A DNA stretch of 64,000 nucleotides from Brevibacterium sp. 'Marine' (GTDB lineage: Bacteria > Actinomycetota > Actinomycetes > Actinomycetales > Brevibacteriaceae), in the NCBI RefSeq assembly GCF_012844365.1, contig NZ_CP051626.1, positions 1,240,001 through 1,304,000 of the forward strand, read 5' to 3'. Under the pieces are notes generated by a model, which saw only the letters and a list, made by a program, of their open reading frames with translations, did no database searches and was not told the DNA's origin. Numbering within the stretch: position 1 is the stretch's first letter; every line of letters starts with the position of its first letter. Shown here piece by piece: positions 8,985 to 17,915 of this stretch. Both the position numbers and the translations under genes were made by a program.

Positions 8985-9896
8985 AGAGGGGCGTCGGCTG
9001 TGGCGGATCATGTCCGTGCACAGCAGGATCACGGCGATCCAGATGACGAAGAAGCCGATCCAACGAGTCGTCGACATCATCTCTCCGAGCACAGTGACGC
9101 CGAGGGTGAATTGGATGGTCGGGGTGAGGTATTGGAGCATGCCCACCCAGGACAGGGGGATGCGGCGGGCGGCGGCGCTGAAGAGGATGAGCGGGATCGC
9201 GGTGGCCGGGCCGGTGATGATGATGACGAAGACGTGCCAACCGCCGAACCCGCTGAACGTCTGCAGCCCCAGCGAGCCGAGAACGATGAGGTAGATCGCC
9301 GAGGGCACGGCGAGGACGAGGCTTTCGACGGCCATGCCTTCGAGCGCGCCGACTCGGCTGCCGACCTTGTTCTTCACCAGTCCGTAGAGGCCGAAGGACA
9401 GGGCGACGGTGAACGCGAGGTACGGGACGCGGCCGAGGCCGATGCCGACGATGATGACCGCGAGCAGACCGAAGCCCACCGCAGTCCACTGCAGGCGCCG
9501 CAGCTTCTCGCCGAGGAAGATCACGCCCAGGCCGATGGAGATGAGCGGGTTGAGGTAGTAGCCGAGCGAGATCTCGACGAGTTGGTTGGTTTCGACCCCG
9601 AAGATGAACGTCGTCCAGTTGATGGCGATGAGCACCGAGGCCAGCAGCAGAACGCCGAAGAGACGCGGTGAGCGCAGAATCCGCCAGGTGCGCAGGAAAC
9701 CGCCGGTGAAGATGAGGAGGATCGCGCAGAAGACCAGCGACCAGATGACTCGGTGGGAGACGAGCTCAAGTGCGCCGGTGGGTGCCGCGGCCGCGAAGAG
9801 CAGCGGCATCACACCCCACAGCAGGTAGGCGGAGAATCCGTTGATCAGTCCGGCACGGCGTCTTGCGCTCTCATCGGGGGCAGGGTTCTGGCTCAC
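8973..9896 (-). CDS. rarD: RarD-like EamA-family transporter
   Basis: A 307-residue protein of about ten membrane helices, of the drug/metabolite (EamA) superfamily, RarD subfamily. The N-terminus GFSAYLLWGVMPL and the internal NWTTFIFGVETNQLVEISLGY region are characteristic. The cargo is not known. The GTG start at 9896 has no Shine-Dalgarno, but TAGACT ends 7 nt upstream, suggesting a leaderless mRNA. The last codons (ITT and stop) are supplied by the palindromic repeat, so the C-terminus was probably rewritten when the repeat arrived. Confidence 0.87.
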   Translation of the reverse strand: MSQNPAPDESARRRAGLINGFSAYLLWGVMPLLFAAAAPTGALELVSHRVIWSLVFCAILLIFTGGFLRTWRILRSPRLFGVLLLASVLIAINWTTFIFGVETNQLVEISLGYYLNPLISIGLGVIFLGEKLRRLQWTAVGFGLLAVIIVGIGLGRVPYLAFTVALSFGLYGLVKNKVGSRVGALEGMAVESLVLAVPSAIYLIVLGSLGLQTFSGFGGWHVFVIIITGPATAIPLILFSAAARRIPLSWVGMLQYLTPTIQFTLGVTVLGEMMSTTRWIGFFVIWIAVILLCTDMIRHSRRPSITT

Positions 9897-9903
9897 GGGC
9901 TTC

Positions 9904-9909
9904 AGTCTA
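9904..9909 (-). promoter_or_regulatory. -10-like hexamer upstream of rarD
   Basis: TAGACT on the minus strand, 7 nt before the GTG start at 9896. Consistent with leaderless transcription; no -35 is assigned. Confidence 0.4.
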
Positions 9910-10019
9910 GTGAGGACAGGCTGCGGGGGAGACGGTGGGACCGCCGGTGAGACTGCGGCGTGTGGATGCCCGCTGTCTGCTGCTCTGCCGGGGACAATGC
10001 GAGTTTGGTCACGTCATTG

Positions 10020-10038
10020 TAAGGATGACCTACATTGA
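10020..10038. promoter_or_regulatory. Possible DtxR/IdeR-like iron box before fprA
   Basis: The 19 bases here match the DtxR/IdeR consensus at 12 positions, including AGG and CCTA core elements, and lie 38-56 nt before the fprA start. The second half-site is poor. A match at this level can arise by chance, so this is only a candidate. Confidence 0.2.
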
Positions 10039-10075
10039 CGATAGACTCGATGGGACTGAAAAGAGAGGTGTGAGA

Positions 10076-11494
10076 ATGACTCGTCCCTTCCGGGTGGCCA
10101 TCGTCGGCGCCGGTCCTGCTGGGATCTACGCGGCCGACCTCATGACAAAGGCAGAGCGCGACTTCGATCTGAGCATCGATCTCTTCGATCGCCTGCCGAC
10201 TCCCTTCGGACTCGTCCGCTACGGAGTCGCTCCCGACCACCCGCGGATCAAGGGCATCATCAACGCCCTGATCAAGGTCCTCGACCGAGGCGATATCCGC
10301 CTGTTCTCCAATGTCGAATACGGAGTCGACCTCCACCTCGAAGAGCTCACCGACCGCTATGACGCGGTGGTCTTCTCCACCGGCTGCTTCGTCGACGCCG
10401 CACTCGATCTGCCCGGCATCGATCTGCCCGGATCCTACGGTGCCGCGGACTTCGTCAACTGGTACGACTCGCACCCCGACGTCCCGCAGTCCTGGCCGCT
10501 GGATGCGCAGCGCGTCGCCGTCATCGGCAACGGCAACGTCGCCCTCGACGTCGCCCGCGTGCTCGCGAAGCAGGCCGACGATATGCACACCACAGAGATC
10601 CCCGATCACGTGTACGAGGGGCTGAAGTCCTCGCAGGTCACCGATGTCCACATCTTCGGCCGTCGCGGACCGGCCCAGGCGAAATTCACCCCGCTGGAGC
10701 TGCGTGAACTCGGCGCCGTCAAGGACGTCGACCTCATCGTCTACCCGGAGGACTTCGAGTTCGACGAAGGGTCGATGCAGGCGATCGAGTCGAGCAACCA
10801 GACCAAGCAGGTCGCCAAGACGCTCACGGACTTCACCATGCGTGAACCCACCGGAGCGAAGCGGCGTCTCCACCTGCACTTCCTGCACGCACCGGTCGCC
10901 ATCCTCGGCGAGGACACGGTGACGGGGCTGCGCACCGAACGCATGGAACTCGACGGCTCCGGCGGTGCCACCGGCACCGGCAGCTTCCACGACTGGGAGA
11001 TCGACGCCGTCTACCGTGCCGTCGGATATGCGGGCACAAAGCTGCCACAGCTGTCCTTCGACGATCGCAAACGCGTGATCCCGAACCATGAGGGGCGCGT
11101 CGTCGACTCCGATGATCAGACCACGGCCGCCGAAGCCGATGTCGTTCAGGGCGTGTACACCACCGGATGGATCAAGCGCGGACCCGTCGGGCTCATCGGC
11201 CACACCAAGGGCGATGCGCTCGAGACCATCGGCCACATCCTCGACGACCGTGCCGCAGGTGTGCTCACCGATCCCGTGTACCCGGACGAATCGGCCATCG
11301 TCGACCTTCTCGAATCCAAGGGCGTCGAATTCGCCGATTGGGAGGGCTACCACCGCGTCGAGGCCGCCGAGAAGGCGGCCGGTGAGACCGTGGGACGTGA
11401 GCGGATCAAACTCGCCACCCGTGAGGCGATGCTCGCCGAGGCGCGCGGCCACGTCACTGCCGAATCCGTCGGCCAGCCGTCCGCCGGCAGCTGA
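10076..11494 (+). CDS. fprA: NADPH-ferredoxin reductase FprA (adrenodoxin-reductase type)
   Basis: This flavoenzyme passes electrons from NADPH to ferredoxin for cytochrome P450s and other reductions. Residues 10-16 form the FAD motif VGAGPAG, and VIGNGNVALDVAR (149-161) is the NADPH motif. PFGLVRYGVAPDHP, GRRGPAQAKFT and the C-terminal TGWIKRGPVGLIGH are family hallmarks. At 472 residues it is slightly longer than mycobacterial FprA. The ATG at 10076 follows an AGAGAGG ribosome site, which rules out the longer upstream frame. It stands alone, divergent from rarD. Confidence 0.93.
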   Translation: MTRPFRVAIVGAGPAGIYAADLMTKAERDFDLSIDLFDRLPTPFGLVRYGVAPDHPRIKGIINALIKVLDRGDIRLFSNVEYGVDLHLEELTDRYDAVVFSTGCFVDAALDLPGIDLPGSYGAADFVNWYDSHPDVPQSWPLDAQRVAVIGNGNVALDVARVLAKQADDMHTTEIPDHVYEGLKSSQVTDVHIFGRRGPAQAKFTPLELRELGAVKDVDLIVYPEDFEFDEGSMQAIESSNQTKQVAKTLTDFTMREPTGAKRRLHLHFLHAPVAILGEDTVTGLRTERMELDGSGGATGTGSFHDWEIDAVYRAVGYAGTKLPQLSFDDRKRVIPNHEGRVVDSDDQTTAAEADVVQGVYTTGWIKRGPVGLIGHTKGDALETIGHILDDRAAGVLTDPVYPDESAIVDLLESKGVEFADWEGYHRVEAAEKAAGETVGRERIKLATREAMLAEARGHVTAESVGQPSAGS

Positions 11495-11736
11495 AGGTTC
11501 GGAGCATTTCGCGCCGATCGCGCACCACGCACGATTGTGTCGTCTCCCAGGGCTCAAGTATCCCTCACCGGTCGCGGCACGCCTACACTCCGAACGACAT
11601 CGGTCACCGTTCGTACCGATTCCACCCGGTGCAACGGGGTGACGAGTCGCTGCCGGTGTGGGATGGTTCCGGCGCGTAGAGTCGGAGACGTCCGTTGCGC
11701 ACCAGTCTGCGCGCCGTCAACCGGCAGGGAGGCACC

Positions 11737-12663
11737 GTGAGCGACGATTCGCGGCTGAGAACGATCGTCGAACGAGCCTACGTCGAACGCCTCGACGCCT
11801 GGCAGACGGCGGCTGTGCGGATCAAGCATTGGCTGACCGAACAGCAGAAGGGCCTACTCAAGGACAAGGACATCTCACGCCTCGACGTCGACGGGCATCG
11901 GATCAAGGACGCCGCGCGGACCCTGGCCAAGCTGACAGAGAAGTTCGATGAGGATCCGCAGCTCGACATCCGTGACACCGACGACGTCGAGGATCAGATC
12001 CGCGACATCGTCGGCATCAAGGTTCTGTGCAAATCCCCACGCGACCAGAAGATGATGTTCGCGGCCCTGCGCGACCCCGACCAACTCGGCTCCTTCGAAC
12101 TCATCGAGTCGCGGGACTATACGGACCCTCCGAAGGCCAGCGGCTACCGAGCCTGCCACGTCATCCTCCGTATCCCCTCGGACCAGGGGCAGCCGGTGTT
12201 CGCCGAAATTCAGGTCAAGACCCGCCTCCAGGACGCCTGGAGCGAACTGACCCATGAAGACATGTACAAGCCGGGTGCGGCGATGAAGCCGAGCAAGCTG
12301 CACGGCGAATTCGCTCGCGCCATGGCGAACATGCTCGCCACGGTCGATGACATGGCCGACACGCTGGCCGTCGAGCTCACCGCACTGACCGACCCCGAAC
12401 ACGAACTCGATCCGGTGGCGCTGCGCGAACAGGAAAGCGCCATCGACGTCCGGGTGCGTGCCACCGGACCCAAATACGCCCTGGCCGTCGACGGTTCGGG
12501 CCGTCAAGGTCTCATCCCGGCCTTCGCCGTACGCAAGCTCAGCGAGACGAAGGGGACCATCAAGGTCAACGACTACATCGCCGTCGACGATCGGCTGCGG
12601 GTCAGTGCGGAAGAGGACTCGAAGGGCCTGTACTACATTCCCCTCGAGCTGCCCCGAGGCTGA
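11737..12663 (+). CDS. RelA/SpoT-domain alarmone synthetase-like protein with extra C-terminal domain
   Basis: The 308-residue product has one RelA/SpoT nucleotidyltransferase domain and no HD hydrolase or TGS domain. Conserved blocks are HRIKDAARTLAKL (54-66), RDIVGIKV (89-96, candidate metal Asp90), RDY (126-128), PPKASGYRACH (131-141), EIQVKT with catalytic-type Glu157, and H173...YK178. Such proteins usually transfer pyrophosphate from ATP to GDP or GTP; tRNA-modifying toxic relatives also exist. Residues 237-290 form a separate segment with an S1/OB-like pattern (GLIPAFAV, then IKVNDYI). The GTG at 11737 was chosen for its AGGGAGG site 4 nt upstream. It is monocistronic and convergent with metE. 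Confidence 0.8.
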   Translation: MSDDSRLRTIVERAYVERLDAWQTAAVRIKHWLTEQQKGLLKDKDISRLDVDGHRIKDAARTLAKLTEKFDEDPQLDIRDTDDVEDQIRDIVGIKVLCKSPRDQKMMFAALRDPDQLGSFELIESRDYTDPPKASGYRACHVILRIPSDQGQPVFAEIQVKTRLQDAWSELTHEDMYKPGAAMKPSKLHGEFARAMANMLATVDDMADTLAVELTALTDPEHELDPVALREQESAIDVRVRATGPKYALAVDGSGRQGLIPAFAVRKLSETKGTIKVNDYIAVDDRLRVSAEEDSKGLYYIPLELPRG

Positions 12664-12730
12664 AGGCGGCGTCGGACGGGCGGCGCGCCCTGTGGCACGG
12701 AACCGAGGCACGCCCTCCCGCCCGGCCGGA

Positions 12731-15049
12731 TCAGACCGCCACCGTGTGTGCCTTCCTGGCACGAACCTCATCACGGGCGGCGACGAGATTGGCCAGTGAG
12801 GCGCGGACCTCGGAATAGCTGCGGGTCTTGAGACCGCAGTCCGGATTGATCCACAGCCGCTCAGCCGGGACCTTCGCCAGTGCCGCATCGATGAGCTCGG
12901 TGAGTTCGGGCACCGAGGGCACCCGCGGCGAATGGATGTCGTAGACGCCCGGCCCGATGCCGCGCACGAAGTCGAAGTCGGCGATGTCGTTGAGAACCTC
13001 CATTCGTGACCGAGCCGCTTCGATGCTCGTGACATCCGCGTCGAGGGCGTTGATCGCCTCGATGATCTCACCGAACTCCGAATAGCACAGATGGGTGTGG
13101 ATCTGCGTGCCAGGAGCGACGCGAGAAGTGACGAGCCGGAAGGAACGCACCGACCAGTCGAGATAGGCCTGACGGTCGGCCTCCCGCAGCGGCAGAAGCT
13201 CTCGCAGGGCCGGCTCATCGACCTGGATGATGCCGATGTCGGCCGCCTCGAGGTCGGCGACCTCGTCCGAGAGCGCCAGTGCGATCTGGTCGGCCGATTC
13301 GGCCAGTGGGACGTCATCGCGGACGAATGACCACGCGAGGATCGTCACCGGACCGGTGAGCATGCCCTTGACGAGCTGCTGGGTCCGCGTCGCGGCGTAG
13401 CTCGACCACTCGACGGTGATCGGCGCGGGGCGAGAGACGTCGCCGAAGAGGATCGGCGGCCGGGTGCAGCGTGAACCGTAGGACTGGACCCAACCGTTGT
13501 CCGTGGTCGCGAAGCCGTCGAGGTTCTCCGCGAAGTACTGGACCATGTCATTGCGTTCGGGTTCGCCGTGGACGATGATGTCGAGTCCGAGGTCCTCCTG
13601 CAGGGTCACCACCCGATCGATCTCCGCCTTCATCGCCTGCTCGTATGCGGCATCGTCGATCCGAGACGCTCGGTGATCGGCGCGGGCCCGACGAACCTCG
13701 GCCGTCTGCGGGAACGACCCGATCGTCGTCGTCGGCAGGGACGGGACCTCGAGGGCCGACTGAGCCCGCCGTCTCGTCGCATAGTCGGTGCGGAAGCCGC
13801 TGTCACCGGCCACGGCTGCGGTGCGGGCGGCCACCTCGGCGTTGTGCACTCGGGAGGATTCGGCCCGGGTGCGACGGGCACGGTCGGAGCGGTTGAACGC
13901 CGCGGCGCGCGCCTCGGGTCCGGAGGAAAGGGCCGTGGCCAGGGCTTCGACCTCGGTGACCTTCTCCTCGGCGAAGGACAGCCACGAGGCGACGTCGACC
14001 GGGAGCGCGGATTCGTTGGCCACTGTGTAGGGGACGTGGAGCAGGGAAGTCGACGTGGACACGCTCAGCGACTTTCGTCCCAGACCAGTGAGCGCATCGA
14101 GGCTCTCTCGCAGGTCAGCGGCCCACACAGTGCGTCCGTCGACGATGCCGGCGACGAGGTGGGTCGGCTCGGGCACCTCGGCGGCCACACGGTCGAGGTA
14201 GGTGGGGTCGTGGGCGCGGGTGGCGGCGGAGATATCGACGCCGAGGGCGTCGACGCCCGAGGTCGCCAGCGTCGAGAGCCCGGACCTCAGTGATCCGTAG
14301 GGTGCGGTGACGAAGATCTTCGGGTGGGTGCCCGCCCCGGACAGGGTGGCATAGGCGCGCCCGGCCGCCTCGGCGAGCTGCTCATCGGTGAACCCGGGGT
14401 CGTCGGTGACGAGCGCCGGTTCGTCGAGCTGGACCCAGTCGACGCCGGCGGCGGCGAGGATGGAGATGACGTCGAGGTAGACCGCGGTGAGCTCTTCGAG
14501 CCGATCCAGCGGCGAGGCAGTGGTACCGGGTGCGGTCTTCGCCAGGGTCAGCAGGGTGACCGGTCCGACCAGGACGGGGCGGACGAGGTGGCCGGCTGCC
14601 CGGGCCTCTGAGACGAGGGAGAGCAGGTGCTGCGGGTGGGCCTTGAAGTTCGTCGAGTCCTCGAGTTCGGGCACGAGGTAGTGGTAGTTGGTGTCGAACC
14701 ACTTCGTCATCTCGAGCGGGGAACGCTGCGCGGTGCCGCGGGCGAGGGCGAAGTATTCGTCGAGGTCGAAGTCGGTGCCCGTGGTCTCGGAGGGGATGAG
14801 GCCGACGCTCAGCGCAGTGTCGAGGAGGTGGTCGTAGTGACTGTAGGACACGGGGATCGCATAGTCCTCGGTGAGCCCGAGCTCGCGCAGTCGGTGGTAG
14901 GTGTCGATGCGCAGAGTGTGCACGGCCTGGGCGTACTCAGCGGCGTCGATGCGTCCGGCCCAATACGATTCGAGGGCCTTCTTCTGCTCGCGTCGGGGAC
15001 CGATGCGCGGATAGCCGGTGATCGTGGCGGTCGGGAATGGGGCGGTCAT
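12731..15049 (-). CDS. metE: Cobalamin-independent methionine synthase MetE
   Basis: MetE transfers a methyl group from 5-methyltetrahydrofolate polyglutamate to homocysteine. The 772-residue protein has the usual duplicated barrel. Zinc ligands are visible as IHTHLC (His653, Cys655) and NPDCGLKTR (Cys738). PRIGPRREQKKALE near the N-terminus and IVHGEPERNDMVQYF in the second half are typical. The start overlaps the metF stop by 4 nt, so metF-metE form an operon that couples methyl-folate supply to its use. I see no cobalamin riboswitch upstream. Confidence 0.96.
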   Translation of the reverse strand: MTAPFPTATITGYPRIGPRREQKKALESYWAGRIDAAEYAQAVHTLRIDTYHRLRELGLTEDYAIPVSYSHYDHLLDTALSVGLIPSETTGTDFDLDEYFALARGTAQRSPLEMTKWFDTNYHYLVPELEDSTNFKAHPQHLLSLVSEARAAGHLVRPVLVGPVTLLTLAKTAPGTTASPLDRLEELTAVYLDVISILAAAGVDWVQLDEPALVTDDPGFTDEQLAEAAGRAYATLSGAGTHPKIFVTAPYGSLRSGLSTLATSGVDALGVDISAATRAHDPTYLDRVAAEVPEPTHLVAGIVDGRTVWAADLRESLDALTGLGRKSLSVSTSTSLLHVPYTVANESALPVDVASWLSFAEEKVTEVEALATALSSGPEARAAAFNRSDRARRTRAESSRVHNAEVAARTAAVAGDSGFRTDYATRRRAQSALEVPSLPTTTIGSFPQTAEVRRARADHRASRIDDAAYEQAMKAEIDRVVTLQEDLGLDIIVHGEPERNDMVQYFAENLDGFATTDNGWVQSYGSRCTRPPILFGDVSRPAPITVEWSSYAATRTQQLVKGMLTGPVTILAWSFVRDDVPLAESADQIALALSDEVADLEAADIGIIQVDEPALRELLPLREADRQAYLDWSVRSFRLVTSRVAPGTQIHTHLCYSEFGEIIEAINALDADVTSIEAARSRMEVLNDIADFDFVRGIGPGVYDIHSPRVPSVPELTELIDAALAKVPAERLWINPDCGLKTRSYSEVRASLANLVAARDEVRARKAHTVAV

Positions 15050-16086
15050 GCGTGGTTCTCCTTCGCTGTCGTTGATTCAAGATCGGTTGATGGCGGCCAG
15101 CGCCGAGGCGGGGGTTGGGGTGGGAATGAGCTCACTGAGATTCCTTTCTGTTCGAGTGCGGTGAGCAGGTCTTCGGTCGTGTTCTGGTCGTTGAAGGTGT
15201 AGAAGTGGAGGCCGTCGGCCCCCTGGTCGAGGATCGCGGCCGTGTGTTCGGCGGTGATCTCGAGCCCGATGCGTCGAGCGGCGGCGGCATCTCCGGCGTG
15301 ATCGAAGCGGGCGATGAGGTGGTCGGGGACGGGGAGTCCGGAGAGGCGTCCCATCGTGTGCAGTCGTTTGATGTCGGTGATCGGCAGGATGCCGGGGATG
15401 ATCGGAATGGTGATGCCGGCATGCTCGGCGCGACGGCGCAGCCTGGCGTAGGCGTGCGGGTCGAAGAAGAGCTGCGTGATCGCGAAGTCGGCACCGTTGC
15501 GCTGTTTGGCGGCCAGCACGTCGAGGTCTTCTTCCGGCCCTGTGGACTCGGGGTGCCCGGAAGGATAGGCGGCGACGCCGATGCCGAGGCGTCCGGCGGC
15601 CAGCCGGGCGACGTTGTCGGTCTCGACGGTGCGCAGCAGCTGCACAAGGGCATCGGCGTGGGGCAGGTGCCCGGGCGGCAGGCTCGATTCTCCGGCGGGG
15701 AAGTCCCCGCGGATGGCGAGAAATCCTCGCACCCCGACGCCGAGGAGGTGGTCGATCCAGGGCAGCAGCTGCGCCTCGGTGCCGGCCGTGCAGGCAAGAT
15801 GCGCCAAGGGTCGAAGGGAGGTGGTGGCGGTGATGTCGGCGATGAAGTCCGCAGTGCCCTGCAGCCAGCCGCTATTTGCTGAGGAGGTCACGGCAAGGTA
15901 ATCGGGGCTCAGCGAGTCGAGGAATCGCAGCAGTTCGGGCAGCCGTGCGGCCTGCTTTTCGGACCTGGGTGGGATGACCTCGAAGGACAGCGCTCGGCGC
16001 AGACGGTGCCGAGCCTCCGGGTGCGGTTCGATCGCAGAAGCCGGTGCCGAGGCGGAGATCCGCGGCGTGATGAGTGTGGTGGACAT
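15046..16086 (-). CDS. metF: 5,10-methylenetetrahydrofolate reductase MetF
   Basis: This flavin enzyme reduces methylene-tetrahydrofolate to the methyl donor used by MetE. SFEVIPPR near residue 34, the GVRGFLAIRGDFP segment (about 138-150), FAITQLFFD and IPGILPI are recognised family motifs. Length is 346 residues, with a variable leader of about 25 residues and a Pro-rich tail. It is the first gene of the metF-metE operon. The upstream 326-bp gap contains a near-direct repeat, at 16140 and 16191, that could be an operator. Confidence 0.94.
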   Translation of the reverse strand: MSTTLITPRISASAPASAIEPHPEARHRLRRALSFEVIPPRSEKQAARLPELLRFLDSLSPDYLAVTSSANSGWLQGTADFIADITATTSLRPLAHLACTAGTEAQLLPWIDHLLGVGVRGFLAIRGDFPAGESSLPPGHLPHADALVQLLRTVETDNVARLAAGRLGIGVAAYPSGHPESTGPEEDLDVLAAKQRNGADFAITQLFFDPHAYARLRRRAEHAGITIPIIPGILPITDIKRLHTMGRLSGLPVPDHLIARFDHAGDAAAARRIGLEITAEHTAAILDQGADGLHFYTFNDQNTTEDLLTALEQKGISVSSFPPQPPPRRWPPSTDLESTTAKENHA

Positions 16087-16139
16087 GCCGCCATCTTCAC
16101 AGCGGCGGCGGATGCGCGGGGGCCGAGCCGATGATCGGC

Positions 16140-16205
16140 GTCACAGCCCGTCACGTGCGGGTCAAGGAACGTATGGTTCGGTCAGATGGGGACACAGTCC
16201 GTCAC
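16140..16205. promoter_or_regulatory. Pair of near-identical 15-bp direct repeats upstream of metF (candidate operator)
   Basis: GTCACAGCCCGTCAC (16140-16154) and GACACAGTCCGTCAC (16191-16205) match at 13 of 15 bases and are 51 bp apart. They lie 54-119 bp before the metF start. Such placement fits a sulfur-amino-acid regulator, but no regulator gene is in view. Confidence 0.4.
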
Positions 16206-16257
16206 AGTCAGGCAGTCAGCGTGTTAATGGGGTATGCGGTCGTGTTTGCGGAGTCTC

Positions 16258-16329
16258 CGTTTGTGGTCCGATTCGCCGAGGTGGATCTGCGAATTCTGCG
16301 GCATCTCCTCGGCGCACTGACCACAAACG
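16258..16329. repeat. 72-nt imperfect palindrome between yajQ and metF
   Basis: Outer arms CGTTTGTGGTC (16258-16268) and GACCACAAACG (16319-16329) pair perfectly. Inner GCCGAGG/CCTCGGC arms extend the stem toward a GAATTC centre. It differs in sequence from the four-copy palindrome family. A large hairpin or remnant mobile repeat is plausible. Confidence 0.7.
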
Positions 16330-16379
16330 CGAGCTGCGCTCAGGCTCCGATCTCGGGGGAGTGCAGCTCGCGTCGGAGG

Positions 16380-16404
16380 CGCTCGGGGTAGGTCTCCCCG
16401 AGCG
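16380..16404 (-). terminator. Hairpin downstream of yajQ
   Basis: CGCTCGGGG and CCCCGAGCG form a 9-bp perfect stem with a 7-nt loop, 9 nt past the yajQ stop. No T-tract follows. Confidence 0.5.
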
Positions 16405-16412
16405 ACACCGGC

Positions 16413-16904
16413 TCAGCGGTAGTTGGTGAATTGCAGGTCGACGTCGAGGTCCTGTCCCTTGAGCAGGGCGATGACGTCCTGCAGATCGTCGCGCTTCTTC
16501 GAGCTCACGCGCAGCTCATCGCCCTGGATCTGCGCTTTGACGCCCTTGGGGCCCTCGTCGCGGATGATCTTCGAGATCTTCTTCGCATTGTCCTTGTCGA
16601 TGCCCTCCTTGAGGGACGCGTCGATGCGGTGCTCCTTGCCGGAGGGGTACGGCTCACCGTCCTCGAGGGACTTCAGTGAGATTCCGCGCTTGACCAGCTT
16701 CGACTGGAAGACGTCGAGGATGGCCTTGACCCGGTCCTCGCTGTTGGCCTTCATCTGCACGGCTTCCCCGCTCCAGGCGATCGACGCATCGGTGCCGCGG
16801 AAGTCGTAGCGGGAGTTGATCTCCTTCGCCGCCTGATTGAGCGCGTTGTCGGCTTCCTGACGGTCGACCTTGCTGACGATGTCGAATGAGGATTCGCTGG
16901 CCAT
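16413..16904 (-). CDS. yajQ: YajQ family nucleotide-binding protein
   Basis: The 163-residue YajQ/DUF520 protein has two ferredoxin-like folds; family members bind nucleotides, cyclic di-GMP in Xanthomonas. The N-terminus [19 protein letters not shown] and the segments [13 protein letters not shown] and [15 protein letters not shown] are diagnostic. The ATG at 16904 is preceded by an AAAGGAG ribosome site, so the longer open frame upstream, which overlaps the tRNA, is not used. It is transcribed away from tRNA-Tyr. Confidence 0.93.
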   Translation of the reverse strand: MASESSFDIVSKVDRQEADNALNQAAKEINSRYDFRGTDASIAWSGEAVQMKANSEDRVKAILDVFQSKLVKRGISLKSLEDGEPYPSGKEHRIDASLKEGIDKDNAKKISKIIRDEGPKGVKAQIQGDELRVSSKKRDDLQDVIALLKGQDLDVDLQFTNYR

Positions 16905-17064
16905 GAATGCTCCTTTGTCTGCAATCGGTGGTGCCCGCCTGAAACGGGCGAGGCTGGTGCCCCCGAGTCTAGTCGAGGCCCCGAATTGTGATCTGCGTCT
17001 ACCGAGTTGGTGATTCGGGTCCGGGCCTTGTATTCTTTTCAGGTGCTCATCGAGCGCTGACTGC

Positions 17065-17146
17065 GGCAGATTGCCCGAGCGGCCAAAGGGAGCTGACTGT
17101 AAATCAGCCGGCATTGCCTTCATAGGTTCGAATCCTATATCTGCCA
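17065..17146 (+). tRNA. tRNA-Tyr (anticodon GTA)
   Basis: An 82-nt class II tRNA. The acceptor arms GGCAGAT and ATCTGCC pair, the anticodon loop is CTGTAAA in a GCTGA/TCAGC stem, there is a long variable arm, and the T-arm is ATAGG-TTCGAAT-CCTAT. CCA is not encoded. Confidence 0.97.
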
Positions 17147-17155
17147 CGCAGAACG

Positions 17156-17191
17156 GAGAAGCTCCGTGACCGAGGGGTCACGGAGCTTCTC
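17156..17191 (+). terminator. Rho-independent terminator after tRNA-Tyr
   Basis: A perfect 16-bp stem (GAGAAGCTCCGTGACC with its complement) and a 4-nt loop, followed by TCATTTT, begins 9 nt after the tRNA. Confidence 0.9.
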
Positions 17192-17283
17192 TCATTTTCC
17201 ACCCGTTCCCTTGCCCAGTCGCCCGACCGACGCCTACCGTGTGAGGACAAAGCGGAAAAGCTCCGTCGAGGAGGGCCGAACCG

Positions 17284-17835
17284 ATGAGCGATGACACGGA
17301 CGATGCGCAGCCGCCTCGGCGTTTGAATTCGCTCGAGGAACGCAACGCCGTCGTCGAATCCGCTCTCGACCGAGCCATCAAGCGCGGTGACTTCGACGAT
17401 CTGCCGGGCCTCGGCAAACCGCTGACCGGTCTGCACGGCTCATCCGATCCCGATTGGTGGATCAAGCAGAAGATGGATTCCGAAGGCATCAACGGTGTCG
17501 CTCCGGCCGCCTTCCAGCTGCGCAAGGAGAACGCCGTCCTCGAGGACACCGTCGACGCCTTCACCGAAGAATCTGACGTCCGAGACTACCTCGCCGGCTT
17601 CAACGCCCGAGTCCGCGAGGCCGTCATGGATCTGCGCGAGGGCCCGCCCGTGTTCACTCCGCCCCGCGACGTGGAGAAGGAGGTCGCCGCATGGCGGCGG
17701 CGTCGGAATGCGAAGAAGAACGACTCCGTCACCGAGGCGGAACCCGGGGATCCCGAGGCGGAACCGGGGGATCAGCCCGTCGATCCGGAGTCGGTGGGTT
17801 CACCTCGGCGATGGTGGCATCGTTTCCGTCGCTGA
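17284..17835 (+). CDS. DUF1992 (DnaJ-C28-homologue) protein
   Basis: The 183-residue protein carries the DUF1992 domain in residues 15-85: LEERNAVVESALDRAIKRGDFDDLPGLGKPL, then DWWIKQKM, a segment found in bacterial YhdN-like and eukaryotic DNAJC28 proteins. There is no J domain. The function of the family is not established. The C-terminal 50 residues are charged and low in complexity, containing a short EAEPGD duplication. A GGAGGG ribosome site precedes the ATG. It is convergent with the amidohydrolase gene. Confidence 0.8.
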   Translation: MSDDTDDAQPPRRLNSLEERNAVVESALDRAIKRGDFDDLPGLGKPLTGLHGSSDPDWWIKQKMDSEGINGVAPAAFQLRKENAVLEDTVDAFTEESDVRDYLAGFNARVREAVMDLREGPPVFTPPRDVEKEVAAWRRRRNAKKNDSVTEAEPGDPEAEPGDQPVDPESVGSPRRWWHRFRR

Positions 17836-17915
17836 TGCGGGATCGGGCATCGGCAGCCACACCAGCTGGACTCCGCCGCGCACGCCGCCGTGCAAGCCGC
17901 CGCGCACGCTTGCGG

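Larger units (their letters stand above)
16087..16412. other. 326-bp non-coding region between yajQ and metF
   Basis: No gene is seen. The region holds the yajQ terminator, a 72-nt inverted repeat, a smaller inverted repeat (arms 16329-16337 and 16363-16371) and a pair of direct repeats nearer metF. It must contain the metF promoter. Confidence 0.7.

Noticed and set aside
16087..16260. Possible cobalamin or SAM riboswitch upstream of metF-metE
   Set aside because: I looked for the B12 box and SAM-type stems on the minus strand and saw neither; only direct repeats and palindromes are present.
16905..17147. Extended N-terminus of yajQ reaching into the tRNA-Tyr gene
   Set aside because: The family N-terminus and a good ribosome site place the start at 16904; the extension would read through tRNA-Tyr.
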